Source of the DNA: Ilyonectria destructans
Lineage: Eukaryota; Ascomycota; Sordariomycetes; Hypocreales; Nectriaceae
Assembly: GCA_020740775.1 (NCBI GenBank)
Contig: JAHEWK010000009.1
Coordinates: 2,976,001 to 3,040,000 of the forward strand
Reading direction: 5' to 3'
Length of the DNA: 64,000 nt
Part shown: one piece after another, positions 1 to 12,127 of the stretch
Position numbering within the stretch: the stretch's first letter is position 1
Layout: each line of letters opens with the position of its first letter
The notes under the pieces: generated by a model
What the model saw: the letters and a program-made list of their open reading frames with translations, nothing else
Database searches by the model: none
What the model was told of the DNA's origin: nothing
Made by a program: the position numbers and the translations under genes

Positions 1-900
1 AATTAATTTAAGTGCTATAGCTACTATTAAATAATATAAGCTTAGCCTAATTAGAATAGTAAGTTATACAGAAAGAGAGGATATATAAAATATTAAGGTT
101 TAAGTAAGAAATAAAGCTAAAGCTAAATCTAAAAGAATTAGTATCTAACTGTACTATAAATATATAGAGCTTTTATAGTAACACTACTCAAGGAATCTCT
201 TTTTTTCTTTTCTCTCTAGCTTAAAACACTTAATATATAAAACTCCATTATTAAATAAACTTAAGGTGTATTCCTTATATCTACCAGCCTTATTTCTATA
301 TATTTAATAGAGTTTAGAGTTATATAGTTTATATTGCAGTTATATATTATACATTAATTAAGACTATTAGATAGAATTCTTAAGTTACTTATTTTATTAG
401 TAGAAGATACACTTAATGCGGATAGGGCCTATAATAGTAAGAGTTTAAGATACCTTAAAGCTCGAGTTAAAAGGAGGTCCTACAGCTAAAACCAGTGAAG
501 GATTTTAGCAAGAAGGAAAAGATAACCACTTAATTAGGTGCTTCTGAAGATTATAAGATAGAAAAGTATAAGAAGGAAGGGATAAGAGCTACTATAACAG
601 CTAGTTAAATAGTAAAATAATAATAAAGACTATCTCGAAAAGTTCAAATTAAAAAAGAGAAAAAAGTATACTCTTCCTACTAGAGGCCGAGTTAATCCTT
701 TAAGTAGTATTTAGTCCAGCAGGCTAGACTTACCGTTATTAAACTCCAGAGTGCCAGCCAGCACCATTACATTATCCACTGAGATTAGCACTAAGATTAT
801 TACTTACACTTTTAGGTATATATCTCTAACCTCAGATAAGTAATTACCTATAAGATTACAACTATATTGTCTCGAGCTAACGATAAATACTTATACAGAT
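1..900. repeat. AT-rich, RIP-degraded repeat relic (family A, copy 1)
   Basis: This stretch is very AT-rich with stops in all frames and dense TA dinucleotides. From about 385 to 790 it aligns in the same orientation with 42262-42660. Shared blocks include the tract around TTATTAAACTCCAG. The second copy is more AT-rich, and most differences read as C-to-T or G-to-A. That is what RIP does to repeated DNA. The original element type cannot be told because no coding frame survives. The left end may lie outside the window. Confidence 0.75.
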
Positions 901-2660
901 AGTGGAGGCAGTCTAGATGGAAGAGGCTGAGGTAGCAGTCGAGGTGGCGCCTCTAGCCCGTGGAGGTATAGAGAAAATACCCCGAGGTGGTGGGGGGGAG
1001 CCTAAGAGTACCAATCAAGAAACGAAACGTCATGTACTTGACACGATAGTTATCATCTGGGACGAGCCCGCTCTGAGACTCGCAGTTCCACCACTTGTCA
1101 GCTACCAGGCGTACATGTTCAAACACAATGTTCAGGACTCACGAGTCAGCACAATTTCGACTGCCCTGTGCGTGATACCACTGGACGACTTCTCAGCCCA
1201 TTATTGGCAATTGACGAAGAACCACAACAAACAGAAGCAACCGCTCATTATTCCGCCCACCCATAGTAGCCATAAGTTCTCTTTAATCTTAGCTAGCCGG
1301 TTGACCAACCAAGCCTGATTGCGAGATCATGGAAAAGCCCAGCCGAACCAGTCGAAAGATCCGCGCTGTCTGTCTCGAAGCCGGCGATAGTGCACTCGAC
1401 CAGCTCACGAGATTAACACTAAAGCCACTTCCTTGGATCCGCCTCAATGAAGTAATTTTCAGTCTAAATTGCGGAGGCGAGACATTTTCCTGAAACAATA
1501 GTGCAGAACTAAGCCACTCAGCGCACGGCACACGACTCGAAAACGGAGATCCCCTTAGATTCTTATCGACACGGGCTCCACACAATGTTTCCCCAATTTA
1601 GCAAGTGGATATCCAGTTACCAGCACAAGATGAGTCCGACGAAACCATTTTCCTGCCGTGAATGCTCCTAGATCTGCACCAGGACTGGAATATGTTGGAA
1701 CGTTATAAATGGTGGAGTAGTAAAACTCGCGGTATGATGATTACCTGGATCTGGGACATGAAGATGAACGTCGTCGGTCTTTTAAGTCTCTCTACGGAGT
1801 ACTCCCAAACTAAATTCTCAAGGCGAGATGTGTATGAACAACCAACAACAAGATGCTAGGGTCGGATTGGTCGTGGTTCGCTTCGGTCGACCCGGTTGAC
1901 GGCGACCAGGGGTCGGCATACGCGGCATCACCAGTGAGATCCCCGATACCCTCGTTCAGTCTGCTTTTTCTCGCAGACGGAACCATCGCCAATCCGAGCC
2001 TCACAACGGAAAATGAGGCTAGCCCAATGGATATTTCAAAGGGGCTGTCCCCATCACAGCCAGCCACATATACTCCATCCGTACCTGCAGCATCAATAGT
2101 TTGTCTCCGCTATGCTGTCGAGATTGCGGAACTATTTGAAAATATCGGGTCCTGAAGTGGGTAGACAAGGAATTGACCCATGCTCTGGAAAAGCGTCGTC
2201 TTGGCAGCCTCAAATGAAGTTTAGCAGATACCCGCCCGATAAACTAGTGGAGGAGTAGTGGCTGGGTGTCATGCCATAAGTGGGCCTAAGCTGAAGAAGC
2301 ACGTTTCTTTTGGTGAAGAAGGCTATTCCGAAAAGGAAAAAACATGGGATTCTTCTCGCCGGCTATTAGGCTTCGTCTTTCCTTCACCCCGGCGCTAGGA
2401 ACTGGAGTCTTATACGTAGTGGCGAGTGCTAAAGCAAGACTACTAAAAGCCTAGCTATACGGATCGACCAACAATTAAGGGTGACCCTGTTGTGACTCGG
2501 GTATCTACGGTCACTCCGTATTTCAATCTGGGCCCAGACGATCAGACGCGTCCCCGATCCGGCAATGTATATTTACCCCTAATACTATAGGAACTGGTGG
2601 CTCTGCTGTCAGCCAGCTTGTCAAACTTCTGGGCAATCTCTTCTCGAAAAGACGGCAAAG
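901..2660. other. Intergenic stretch, no gene recognised
   Basis: Base composition returns to normal here. Open frames at 917-1318 (+) and 1853-2155 (+) are short, and their translations match no family I recognise. Neither has convincing splice partners. I see no RNA gene. Confidence 0.5.
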
Positions 2661-4477
2661 ATGGTCGCCCTCAAGCCGACGCTGTTGTTCCTCAGCGCAG
2701 CCAGTACCGTTCTCGCATTTCCTGCTGCCGCCGACGGACTCGTATACGACATTAATGGCAACCTACTGGCCGCGATCGCCAACAAGAGGGCAATCCCTTA
2801 CCCAGGTATGCCAACTGCCAATACCGTGTGGTCTTAATAGTACCGTTGCTAATCCCTTTGGCCTTCTGTTCAGTTTGCGACAATGGCGACGCGGAGTACC
2901 GAGCTTTGAAGTCCAACCAGGCACAGGGGTCACCTTTCTGTTCCACCTACATTCAAAGCACAGAAACCACAACGGTGACACCCGCTGTCCAGCAGACTAC
3001 CACGAAAACAACCACCGACGTTGTCACAGTCCAGGGAACTAGCACGGCCACCGGCCGCGGTTTATGTAAACCCCATGGCAGGGCAACTACAGTCACGATA
3101 ACAAATACTGTCCAAGCAACCGATACAGTAACCGAAGCCATCACAGACACCGCCTCAGTTGATATCACCCCCACGGCTACAGCTCAAGTTACGGACACAT
3201 TGACGGAGGAAATTACGAACAGCGTGACCGAGCAGGTTACGAACACTGTCACGGTCCTACTCACGGACACAGCCACGCAAGAGATCACAGACACTGTCAC
3301 CGATCAAGTTACCATCCAAGAATCAGTCACAGTTACTTCAACGTGAGTAGCTATACGTGCCCCCTTGATTATCAAGCCTTGACTCACTGACTATTCCTAT
3401 AGCGCCACGTAAGCTTCCTATGTCTTACCACATGGCGAGAAAGAGCCTGTTACTAACACGCTAGGCAGAGCGGCAGCTCCTACGGTGACCACAGGCACAG
3501 GTATATTCTATCCTGCATTCTAATACACTCGCGAGACTAGATCTAACTCTTTTCATCTAGACGTTCACTGCGGCATTAATGGCTATGGGACTGGCGGGTA
3601 TAGCGTTGGTTCTTCCACTAGTGGCACTTTCACCGGTTGCAAGCAGTACTGTTCGACTATGGCCAGCGCTGTTAGCTTTGGCTTTGGTTCTAACCAGTGT
3701 GCCTGCTATAATCAGCCCGCGTAAGTGATCCAATCGCCTGCTCCTCGTTGCCCCCCTACTCCTTTCTTGCCTTCAGTGTTATACATGGACTTGAGTAATG
3801 AAGACTAAAACATATAATTAGGGAAATTAATGCGAGAAAGGCAACGTCTGTTTACTATTTCTATGACCTCACTTGTCTTTCTGCAAGTGCGGTAAGCTCA
3901 CATCCTGTTCTATCTTGAACAAGCCGTTATGTTGTGGAACTGAGCTGACTCTGGCATGCGCCTCCACCAGCCTGCCAAGCGAGACTTGAAGAAATCTATT
4001 CAAGTCCCTGACTATTTGCCGGACGACGATCCCCGTTCCGTGAGCAGTGCCTGTTCGTGCCTGATTACCACGCCGGCTGCTCCCACTACTACGACTATCA
4101 CTGCCTCGGTAACTACGGTAACCGAGGGCAAGACGATCACTATCACGCAACCTGCGAACACGGTCTACAAGACTATTACAGTTACCAATCATAACACTGC
4201 CACAGTTACTCGGGCTGTGACTATTACAATCACTCACTACAACACTGTCACTGTCACAAATCACAACACTGTCACTATTACTGACTATAACACTGCTTAC
4301 TTTACGAATACCGACAACATTTCTGCGACTGATCTTGATACTGTTACCGCTACAGTTACAGATTTCGCTACAGTCACTAACTACAACACAGTGACTGCTA
4401 CTATTACTGCTACAGTTACATTTACACCTGCAACTGTAACTGTAACACGAGCGGCGCAGACTATTTATGGGTCTTGA
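2661..4477 (+). CDS. Secreted Thr-rich repeat protein with central Cys-rich module
   Basis: The start ATG at 2661 opens a clear signal peptide (hydrophobic LLFLSAASTVLA, cleavage near AFPAAA). Exons read as 2661-2805, 2874-3342, a possible 6-nt exon 3403-3408, 3469-3500, 3561-3720, 3822-3891 and 3971-4477, giving about 462 residues; phases agree at every join. Exon 2 and the last exon are tandem Thr/Val repeats (TDTVT, TNTVT, TVTNHNT types). Between them lies a Gly/Cys module with CKQYCSTM and CACYN. The last exon has a DDDPRSVSSACSCL segment, a pattern common in fungal cell-wall or secreted proteins. Likely role is a cell-surface or extracellular O-glycosylated protein; no enzyme motif is visible. 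No GPI-anchor tail was seen at the C-terminus. Confidence 0.75.
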
Positions 4478-4802
4478 AAAGTTGAGAGAGGAGAGTATTG
4501 AGTCTTTTGTTAAATTCCTGTATATACTAGAACAAGGGGGTTTCAAGTGTGTGATTAATTATTAAATATACTCCACATATCTCTCCGTCTCAATCGTTTA
4601 CCCTGTTTAGTTGATTGAATTCTAAACTTATGCTCTATTGCCCGTATCTACTTTTATCTCGTACGACACTTTACAGAGATTCGTCTTTTTTGGGAAAGAG
4701 GGGCTAAGCTTGAAGCAGAATCTTTACCAACACGATAGACACAGATGCTTATTCCATGACGCAGTGTCGGGGACGAACTTGGGTAAAATTGAAAGAATGT
4801 GT
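4478..4802. other. Short intergenic region between convergent genes
   Basis: This is the shared 3' region of the Thr-rich protein gene (+) and the flavin monooxygenase (-). It is moderately AT-rich and no further feature is seen. Confidence 0.5.
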
Positions 4803-6432
4803 TTACTGAGATTCTTGATACAAAGAATTCTTTGGGTTTGGGACCAGTCGCATCTTTTCCTTTGTCTCAATCCATTTTTGCGAGTATCCATCAGGCTTCT
4901 TTTCTGATGGTGGTCTCCCTTGATTAACCCACCCCATCAACGCGGCCGCATATTCTACGTCAGTTCCCCACAAGCTATGGAACTTTTTCCCATAACCCTT
5001 GTCTTTGACTCTTTCCCGATACTCGGCTCTCATTTCAAGCTCCGATGGAAGTGTGGCCTTTGAAGAAAAGAACGAAGCAACTGCAATCGCTTGAAACTCG
5101 AAGAGAGAAAATGTTGCAGTGTAGAAGGGGACTCCAACAAATGCGAGTGTAGGGTCCGGAATGTAAAAGATATCTTGATGCAAGTTGTGCAGCTGTAAGC
5201 CATCTGATACAAGAATTCGATCGTCGGCGTCTTCCGGCTTCACATCATCTTGGTGGTACTCCGGTAAGAAGGGGAGGGTGAATTGGTATCCAGTTGCAAC
5301 AATCACCCTGTCAACATTTTCGAGAACTCGACCGTCAGTTAGAGTCACCGTTCCAGGAATTGCGCTGGGTTGTTCATGGTGGGTACTCTGCAGGGGACTG
5401 AAGCTGGATACTTGCGCAACTCTTTCGGCATTCTCGGGCAACATGGAAGGGGGATGATCAAACGTGCCACCCCTTGTTGACTGCCAGACGTTCTTGGCGA
5501 TTGGAGCAAGCTCTTTGGCAATATCAACAGATGAGGCACTGCCTCCAATGAGAAGAATTGACTAAAAGTAGTTAACATAACCTGTGCGTAAGACAAGGGC
5601 CTCGCCATACCTGGTTCTCGAATCCCTGGCTATTTCGATATCCCTTTGAGTGTTGTATCCTTGATGGAAATGCACTTTTCCACTCCGAAAGCCCAGGAAT
5701 ATTTGGGGTCTTGGGGTCGTGGTAGTGCCCAGAAGCTACAACAACGGCATCGAATGTCTATAACCTGTTAGGAGAGTTGAGACCTTGTTCGGTCAAACTT
5801 ACCCAGTCCCGCAATGTGGCCTCTTGCTTGACGTGATCCCACGTAGAGGTTTGAACCTCCCACTGACTTTGGTGCTTTTTAACATATTGAACTTGGGTGT
5901 TGAACTGAGTGATGTTCAATACCCCAGTTTTGAAGGCAGTGTCTTGAACGTATTCCGCTAGAACGTGATGGTCCACGAAAGACTCGGTGTTGGGCTTCCA
6001 CGAGTTTAGACTTACTTCCAACAACTCCGTTGGAACATTGTTCTTCAAGCTATCATAGGCCGGTCTCGGTTCTTCATCAGCTGAAGGCTCTCCGATATGA
6101 CAGAGAAATATCGCTCACCCTGGCCCTGAATGCAATATGTACTTGTCACTGCTATCTGGGGGGTTGTGGAACGTTGACGATGCCACAGACGGCTTTGCCG
6201 ACGGGTAGGTTGGCTCGAGCGGAATTTTAGAATCCCAAACCCTTTGGCCATATTTTAGCAGTCAGATTGTCACCTGGCGATCAGGATAGGGAACGCACCA
6301 TACGCCTCCACTAACGGGTGCTCGTTCAAAGACGGTCACATCCAGCCCCTCAGATTTGAGGTGCGCAGCAGTAAGCACCCCAGAAACACCAGCACCAATA
6401 ACGGCTACACGACGAATTGGAGGAGAAGTCAT
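4803..6432 (-). CDS. Flavin-containing monooxygenase (FMO-type)
   Basis: FAD- and NADPH-dependent oxygenase of soft nucleophiles (N, S or ketone substrates in this family); the substrate is unknown. Start ATG at 6432. The N-terminus has the FAD Rossmann motif GAGVSGV, then ERAPVSGGVW. A 57-nt intron (6298-6242, donor GTGCGT) removes an apparent stop and gives GGVWVWDSKIPLEP. Further introns lie near 6110, 5775 and 5600. The FMO fingerprint F-x-G-x3-H-x3-Y is present as FPSRIQHSKGY, with Ser for the Gly. The second nucleotide motif is GGSASSVDIA, followed by VDRVIVATGY. The C-terminus (HSLWGTDVEYAAALMGW) is typical of the fungal branch. The gene appears intact. It is divergent from the FAD monooxygenase at 7543 and may share regulation with it. 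Confidence 0.9.
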
Positions 6433-7542
6433 TATAACGATTAGGTTTGCTCTCAATGTTAAGGATGTCAGATGGTCAATCTGTGTAATATTTCCAGCAA
6501 CACATGCCGGGGATGTTGTATCAATACGTTCAATTTGTCATCTTCGATCGCGACAATGTGACAATCCACGAAGGTGATGACAACAAGCATTTCTCGGAGG
6601 CGCCGGTCAGTCCGACGAATCAGCGTCGCTGGGTTTCTCCAAGTTACCGAGGCCGAGATATGGTGTGCTTACGCCTTTCGACATGAAATGATGTGATGCG
6701 AGCTATCGGGCTACAAGCCACTAGACCAACCGATATCCCACCAGTATTGCCGATAGGCCAGTAAAGCCCAGGCTGCGCGATGCGGGGATTGGATTAGATC
6801 AATTGGGTATTCAGTAGTCGATGGTTAACAACGGATAGTATCTCACTGATAGCGTCTCACCAATGATAGAAGTACTAAATGAGGTTCATCCGGCTGAGAG
6901 TTGAGAATGTAAAGACTGTATTCATCGAAATCACCATTATGTAGCGCAAATCTGACATGTTTGGAAATCACATAGTTTCCTTGGAGCAAGGAATCAAATA
7001 GCCAATCTAACCGAATATTACCATACATATCCCTAGCCCAACAACTGAGAATCTCCATACCCAAACTGGGGAGTGGGGAGGAATAGTTACAGCCTTGGAG
7101 TGGAGGGTGCATGGTGGTGATCCTGCCAGCAACTCCCGGACTTACGACCTCGCGTATCTCGCTAATTCCGTTCTCATGCCTGGATCAATTATGCTGAGAT
7201 CCGATTACGACTATACGTCAATGACGTGAGCGCTATTGTATTGCGACGTCGGGATACGCCTTGGTGTGTGACCAATGAATGCTAGTACATGCGATGTTCT
7301 CGCCGATAAGGCAGAGTGGGATATCGCAAATTTGGACCCACCATGACGTTTTATGAAATCGTTCCACCTTGCACGGGATGTGGGCTACTGTTTGTACAAG
7401 CTGGATTAACTAGTTCACTGGGTATTACTTATTCATCTAGGACTCGGATGTCTGTAATTTACCCCGAGGATAACTACTTGACTGGAATACCAACAAATTG
7501 TCCCAGAGCGTTGAATCTTGATTCTTTGATTCGACAGCAAGT
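6433..7542. other. Divergent promoter region between two monooxygenase genes
   Basis: The 1.1 kb between the FMO (-) and the FAD monooxygenase (+) contains no convincing gene. Short open frames at 6843-7112 (-) and 7316-7546 (+) have no recognisable product. A shared regulatory region is an inference from the head-to-head layout. Confidence 0.4.
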
Positions 7543-9200
7543 ATGATTGGAAAACAATTGACAACGGTTGCCATCATTGGAGGTGGCCCAGGAGGGCTTG
7601 GCACTGCCATCGCATTATCCAAGTTGTCATTTCTTCATGTTACCTTGTATGAACAGAACCCAGAACCTCGAGAAGCAGGCGCAGGAATCAGCTTGAGCAC
7701 TAATGCCTGGAAAATTCTTGATTTGCTTGGGGCTAGCGATGACGTGAAAGGCGGATCCAAGTCAAACACCCACCAAAGGTTAGTTCGATATTGAAAAGTG
7801 GATGTTGAACTTGGGCCGCACTGCTAATTGATACGCGAAACAGAAACGGATACACGGGAAGTCTTTTACATGTCTCAAAAAAGCCAGAAAATTCTGCTGC
7901 GGATGCTCGCGGGGCAATTCGAGCTCGCAGAACTCGTCTCCAGTCAGCACTGCTTGCTCAAGTGCCAGAAGACGTAATCCAGTACGGAAAGAAGCTCGTA
8001 TCATTGGAGAATCTTGGGGAACAAGGCGTGCGCCTGCTGTTCAAAGATGGAACGGAGGACATCGCAGATCTGGTGGTCGGCGCTGACGGAATCCAATCAG
8101 TTTGTCCAGCTTCTTGCTTCGACTGGCGAGTGTTACTACTAACACAGGTTGCGGTAGACTACTCGGCGAGTCCTCTTTCCAGATCACCAACTTCGCTTCA
8201 CAGGCAAGTAATGACTAAACAGAGGAAAATAGAAGGCCAAATTAACACATAATTTTATTTCTTAGGCAATACGGCATGGCGTGTTCTCGTCCCGAGGTCA
8301 TCCCTGTCTCACCTTCCTGATATTACTCATAATACCGCGTGGTGGTGGGGAGAGACCGGCCACACATATTTCTCTGACGTCGACGACGAGAGTGAAGAGA
8401 ATGAAGGATCATTTGAAATCACAGTGAGATCCTATCACGAGCCCGAAATCCCGGGGAAGACTGTAGCTTGGGGAATTCCTGCCACCAACGAGCGAGTGGC
8501 ATCTCGCGTGCTGGTAAGAACTGGTCCCTCATTCTTATCTAAATCCAAAAAGCTCTTGGCTTAAATCAGAACAGAAATTCGATCAGAGGGTGAGAGACGC
8601 TATCGATGCTGTTCCAGAAGGACAATGGAGGGAGTTTGCTGGCTATTCAGGACCTCGTTTAGAGAAGATTACCGGCTGGGACAAAGTTGCCCTTATCGGA
8701 GACTCTAGTCACCCGCTATCTGGTGAGTGCATAGCGAAAGACGTCGATGTCACTCATACCTTTCTATTTATTGACGATAAGTGACTAGGCGCTTTTGGCT
8801 CTGGAGCAACATTTGCCATGGAGGATGGATGGATTCTGGTTCGGGCGCTCGAGCGGACACAGCATTCTTCTCGATCTATTCTTGATACCCTCGAAATATT
8901 TGAGAACATCAGGTCCCCCTATTATGAAAGGATGTGGGTTTTTGTACCCGAACTAACCCAAATATCTCATCGATTTCGCTAACCGCTGTTATCTTGACAA
9001 GGTATAACCATCTCGACGAGTCCCACGACACAATCCAAAAGCGACAAAAAGACTCGAGTGATTTCGATGAAAGGCTCAAGATTAAGATTGATTCTTTTCT
9101 TTATGGGGATAAAGATTTTATCTACAAGAATGATATCGCGCAGGTTTGGCAAGATTACATCGCGACTGAGGACAAGGGCGCGCCTGCATTGGTCAAGTGA
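7543..9200 (+). CDS. FAD-dependent monooxygenase, salicylate-hydroxylase-like
   Basis: Class A flavoprotein hydroxylase family: uses NAD(P)H and O2 to hydroxylate aromatic or related small molecules. The N-terminus carries the FAD motif GGGPGGLGTAIAL and EQNPEPREAGAGISLS. The middle motif is VVGADGIQS. The second FAD-contacting motif is ALIGDSSHPLSG joined to AFGSGATFAMEDGW. Six exons or so are implied. After IQS a 58-nt intron ends at GCGGTAG and leads to TTRRVLFPDHQLRFTG. The next intron seems to use a GC donor (GCAAGT near 8202), because only that restores GNTAWRVLVP. Later introns lie near 8515, 8725 and 8937. The C-terminus ends at 9200 and the length is typical. No signal peptide is seen. 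Confidence 0.87.
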
Positions 9201-9384
9201 TGTTCCTGGAGACCCTGTATTTATAGAATTGGAGGCCTTGCCAATGCTTATTCGAAGCTTGCATACGAAACCCAATCCGAGGAGTTCTTCAGTCCGACAC
9301 TTGGTCACTGGCTGGTGTCCTACAAGTTGGAGAAGTCATCGGTACTACTTTATTCGCCTCTGATTTATTCGCCTCTGTTTTATT

Positions 9385-9980
9385 GTGTTGCTTAACGAAG
9401 TAAATTGAAGTACGGTAATCTTAATATATAATAACCGCCCCCCCCCTAAAACCTTTGCCTGCAATAACCTTTCAACCTAGAAACACTCTGCCTCTAGATA
9501 ATTTATAAAGTGGTAATATATTAAGTTTTATCTAGTAGCTTTAGGAGCTCTAATAGCTATTTTATTCCAGTCTCTACTATTAAGCTCCTTTTTATCTATT
9601 TCTATAGTTTTATTATTTATTATTATATCTTAAATAGCTTTAAGTTTATTTTCTTATTTATAGTAAAAGATCTTTAGATTTTTATTAATAGCTAGAATAA
9701 AGATAATATAATAATTTAATTATTGAGCTTTTATATCTATTATAATTTGCCTTTTTTAAGATCTAGCTTTTCCAGCAGATCTAGCTTTTTTAAGATATAT
9801 CTGTTACTACAGCTTATTAATGTATTATAAACGGTAACTATTTAGACTAGAAACACTTGTCCGAGTAAACTGTTAACCTTTAAATAGACTGGGTCTATAA
9901 GTGCACTTACAAAATAAGTTTATACCTAGAAAGTCCCTACATACTTCAGCTAATATTAGAACTGCACTTACAGTCTTCAG
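9385..9980. repeat. AT-rich transposon debris, RIP-like
   Basis: The sequence turns abruptly AT-rich just after the monooxygenase gene. Bases 9391-9410 are identical over 20 nt to 40668-40687, which lies just inside the right LTR of the retrotransposon at 33466-40896. A run of nine C sits near 9437. No open frame survives. It is probably a fragment of a related element. Confidence 0.6.
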
Positions 9981-11153
9981 CAGTCCTGCTTCTGCTTTCT
10001 ACAAATGGATTGATGTGCTTGCATTTCTAGAACATAGGTATTGCCACTAAAGAGACCCCAAGAGGCCCGTTAGGAATCCACGAAGCATCAAGCTAGGGCT
10101 AATAGGGATCCCACCACTGTATTCTAGCTGTACGGATACTGCAAGCAGCCAGAATTGACCACCGATACATCTCATTGAGTCCCGACCAATTGTGTGACCC
10201 CGCAACAGCCAAATACAACTACCCTATACCATAATGTTCCGAAAGGTTCAGACAGCCCACCGACAAATGAACGACCACGCTGGTCTTGTACCGTCTGTAG
10301 ACATTGAAAGATAGGTCCATTAAGCAGAAAATACCACGAAATCCAGCCCTAGCTGCCCATCCAGGAAGCGAACCGCACCATCCCCGATCAGCTTAGTAAG
10401 CAAACCTCTGGGAATCAGAGCAACCATGAAGGCACCTTGACTATGCAGACCTTTAAACAGGCTATAGGTATAGTTCACTCCATATATACCTCGTAGATCA
10501 TGTGGCATGGAGTGTCGGCATAATATCCCTCAATACTCTGCACAACAAAGAACCGCCGGGCGTGGTCAGGGATCTTCACATGATATGGTTGCTACTCTGT
10601 TTGAGAAGTATGAGTCAAATCGCGAAAAAGCGAGACGTTATCTCATAGTATGCACTCTGCACGGAGTCGTCTCAAAGGCAATGCAGAGAGTCATATTCGC
10701 ACGTCAATTTCAGGGCGGGTGGGCTAGTTATACTGAAACGCATTCGGATGTTTCCAATTACAGCGCGGCGATGCAGTGGGATCACGATTCAGGCGCGCGA
10801 CAGCCGCAAAGCCAATTCGACATGGCCCAGTCACTGGTTGCGAGTCAACACCAAATCACTTCCCAGACTTGAGGAGGGAAATCTACCCCCCAGTGGTTGC
10901 TTCATCACTGGCATCAATTAAGCCATGTACCTGAATGATTTTGGAACTCGTAGATCATGACTTAAGATGGATTGAGATTGACCTAGCTCACTGACGGGAA
11001 AGTCTTGAGTAAGCACCGAGAGGGATACGGGTTTTGGACTTATCACTGCGTGCTGTAATGCCATTCAATACCCCACAGCTTGAAAACACCGGCAAGCAAG
11101 TATTAAGAGCTTTTAAGAAGAATATTTGCATATTTACCCACCCCTAAACCCAC
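9981..11153. other. Intergenic stretch with one unassigned open frame
   Basis: An open frame of 121 codons at 10507-10872 (+) is Gln/Ser-rich in its second half and matches nothing I know. No splice partner or domain is visible. The rest shows no feature. Confidence 0.35.
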
Positions 11154-11790
11154 TTAGTGATGAGCCTTTTTTAAACTTTCCTTCTCTTGGATCCTCTTTC
11201 CCCCCTCTTTACTGGCATCCTCCCGCTTCTCAGACGCCTTCAAGTATTCCTAAATAGCCCTATTCTCCTTTATCTCCAGATTCTGGATCGCGTCCTCCAG
11301 TAAAGCATAGTGGCCATCACTTCTTATCTCCTCGGCTATATTCTGCTTCTCCTTGCGCAGAGCTTCCTTTCGGGCCTCGATGTCGGCCTTCTCAATTTTG
11401 ATATTATCCTTGATGGCACTCCGCTCAGCGGTTGTATTGATTTCTGCGTCCACAGTTCTCTGCTCCATTTCTCGAGCCTCGATGTCGTTGAACTGTTTGA
11501 GGGCCCTATCGACGATGTCGACGACAACAGGTGAGGTCTCGGTGAAGCGATCAAAAACCTTGCTCTCATTGAAAGTATCTTGGAACCTGTGCCTGATGGC
11601 TGCATTGACAGCCTCCGGTCCAATAAAGTTCGCATGAGGAGTGAGCCTGGCCATGAGATACGGCTCTGCGGCATCGGTAACAAGTTCCCAGAGCCTTTCC
11701 TTGGCCGCCTCAGAGGCCGCCTTGGGATCACCTTGGGCTGGACTGCCTTTTTCATAATTTTCAGCTCGACTATGGCTCTGTAATCACTCA
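11154..11790 (-). pseudogene. Broken gene for a charged coiled-coil protein
   Basis: One frame reads about 200 codons of consistent, charged helical protein: AEPYLMARLTPHANFIGPEAV, then a long Glu/Lys heptad-like stretch (NTTAERSAIKDNIKIEKADIEARKEAL and similar). A TAG at 11250-11252 interrupts it, but the same frame continues as EYLKASEKREDASKEGG to a stop at 11154-11156. Upstream the frame closes with TGA near 11781 before any ATG except the internal one at 11654. The TAG is one C-to-T change from CAG. Either the gene is dead or it ends at 11250 and starts at 11654. Function is not recognised. Confidence 0.5.
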
Positions 11791-12127
11791 GAACAATGTC
11801 TACGGTTTCCCTGGCACCAGAGAATTGGTCGCAGCAATATCGGCTTGAGGAAAGCCAACTGGGAGTATACCGGCTAAAGAGGAAAATGGGGCGGTCTCGC
11901 TATATCGGCGTGTGACTCATACCATGGTAAAAGAAATCCAATGAACGGAATATAAAACTATGACTAATTCCAGTTCCATCAAGTGATCTCATTTTAACTG
12001 AATATTCTTTAGAAACTCCCCCAAAATCCATTTCAGCTGCGAACACCTATCAATATTCAACGCTATCCTCCACAGAAACTATTCGAGAGAACCTCTTTTC
12101 TTCGCAACGCGAGTGTATCAAATCACC

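Noticed and set aside
917..1318. 133-codon frame at the edge of the left repeat
   Set aside because: It starts inside repeat-like sequence; no domain, no splice context and no codon pattern to support a gene.
3869..4546. 225-codon Ser/Cys-rich frame on the minus strand
   Set aside because: It is the reverse complement of the Thr-repeat exon; the low complexity is a mirror of that repeat.
6262..6456. Truncated FMO with an early stop after GGVWCVPYPDRQVTI
   Set aside because: A 57-nt intron with donor GTGCGT and a good branch site removes the stop and restores the family sequence.
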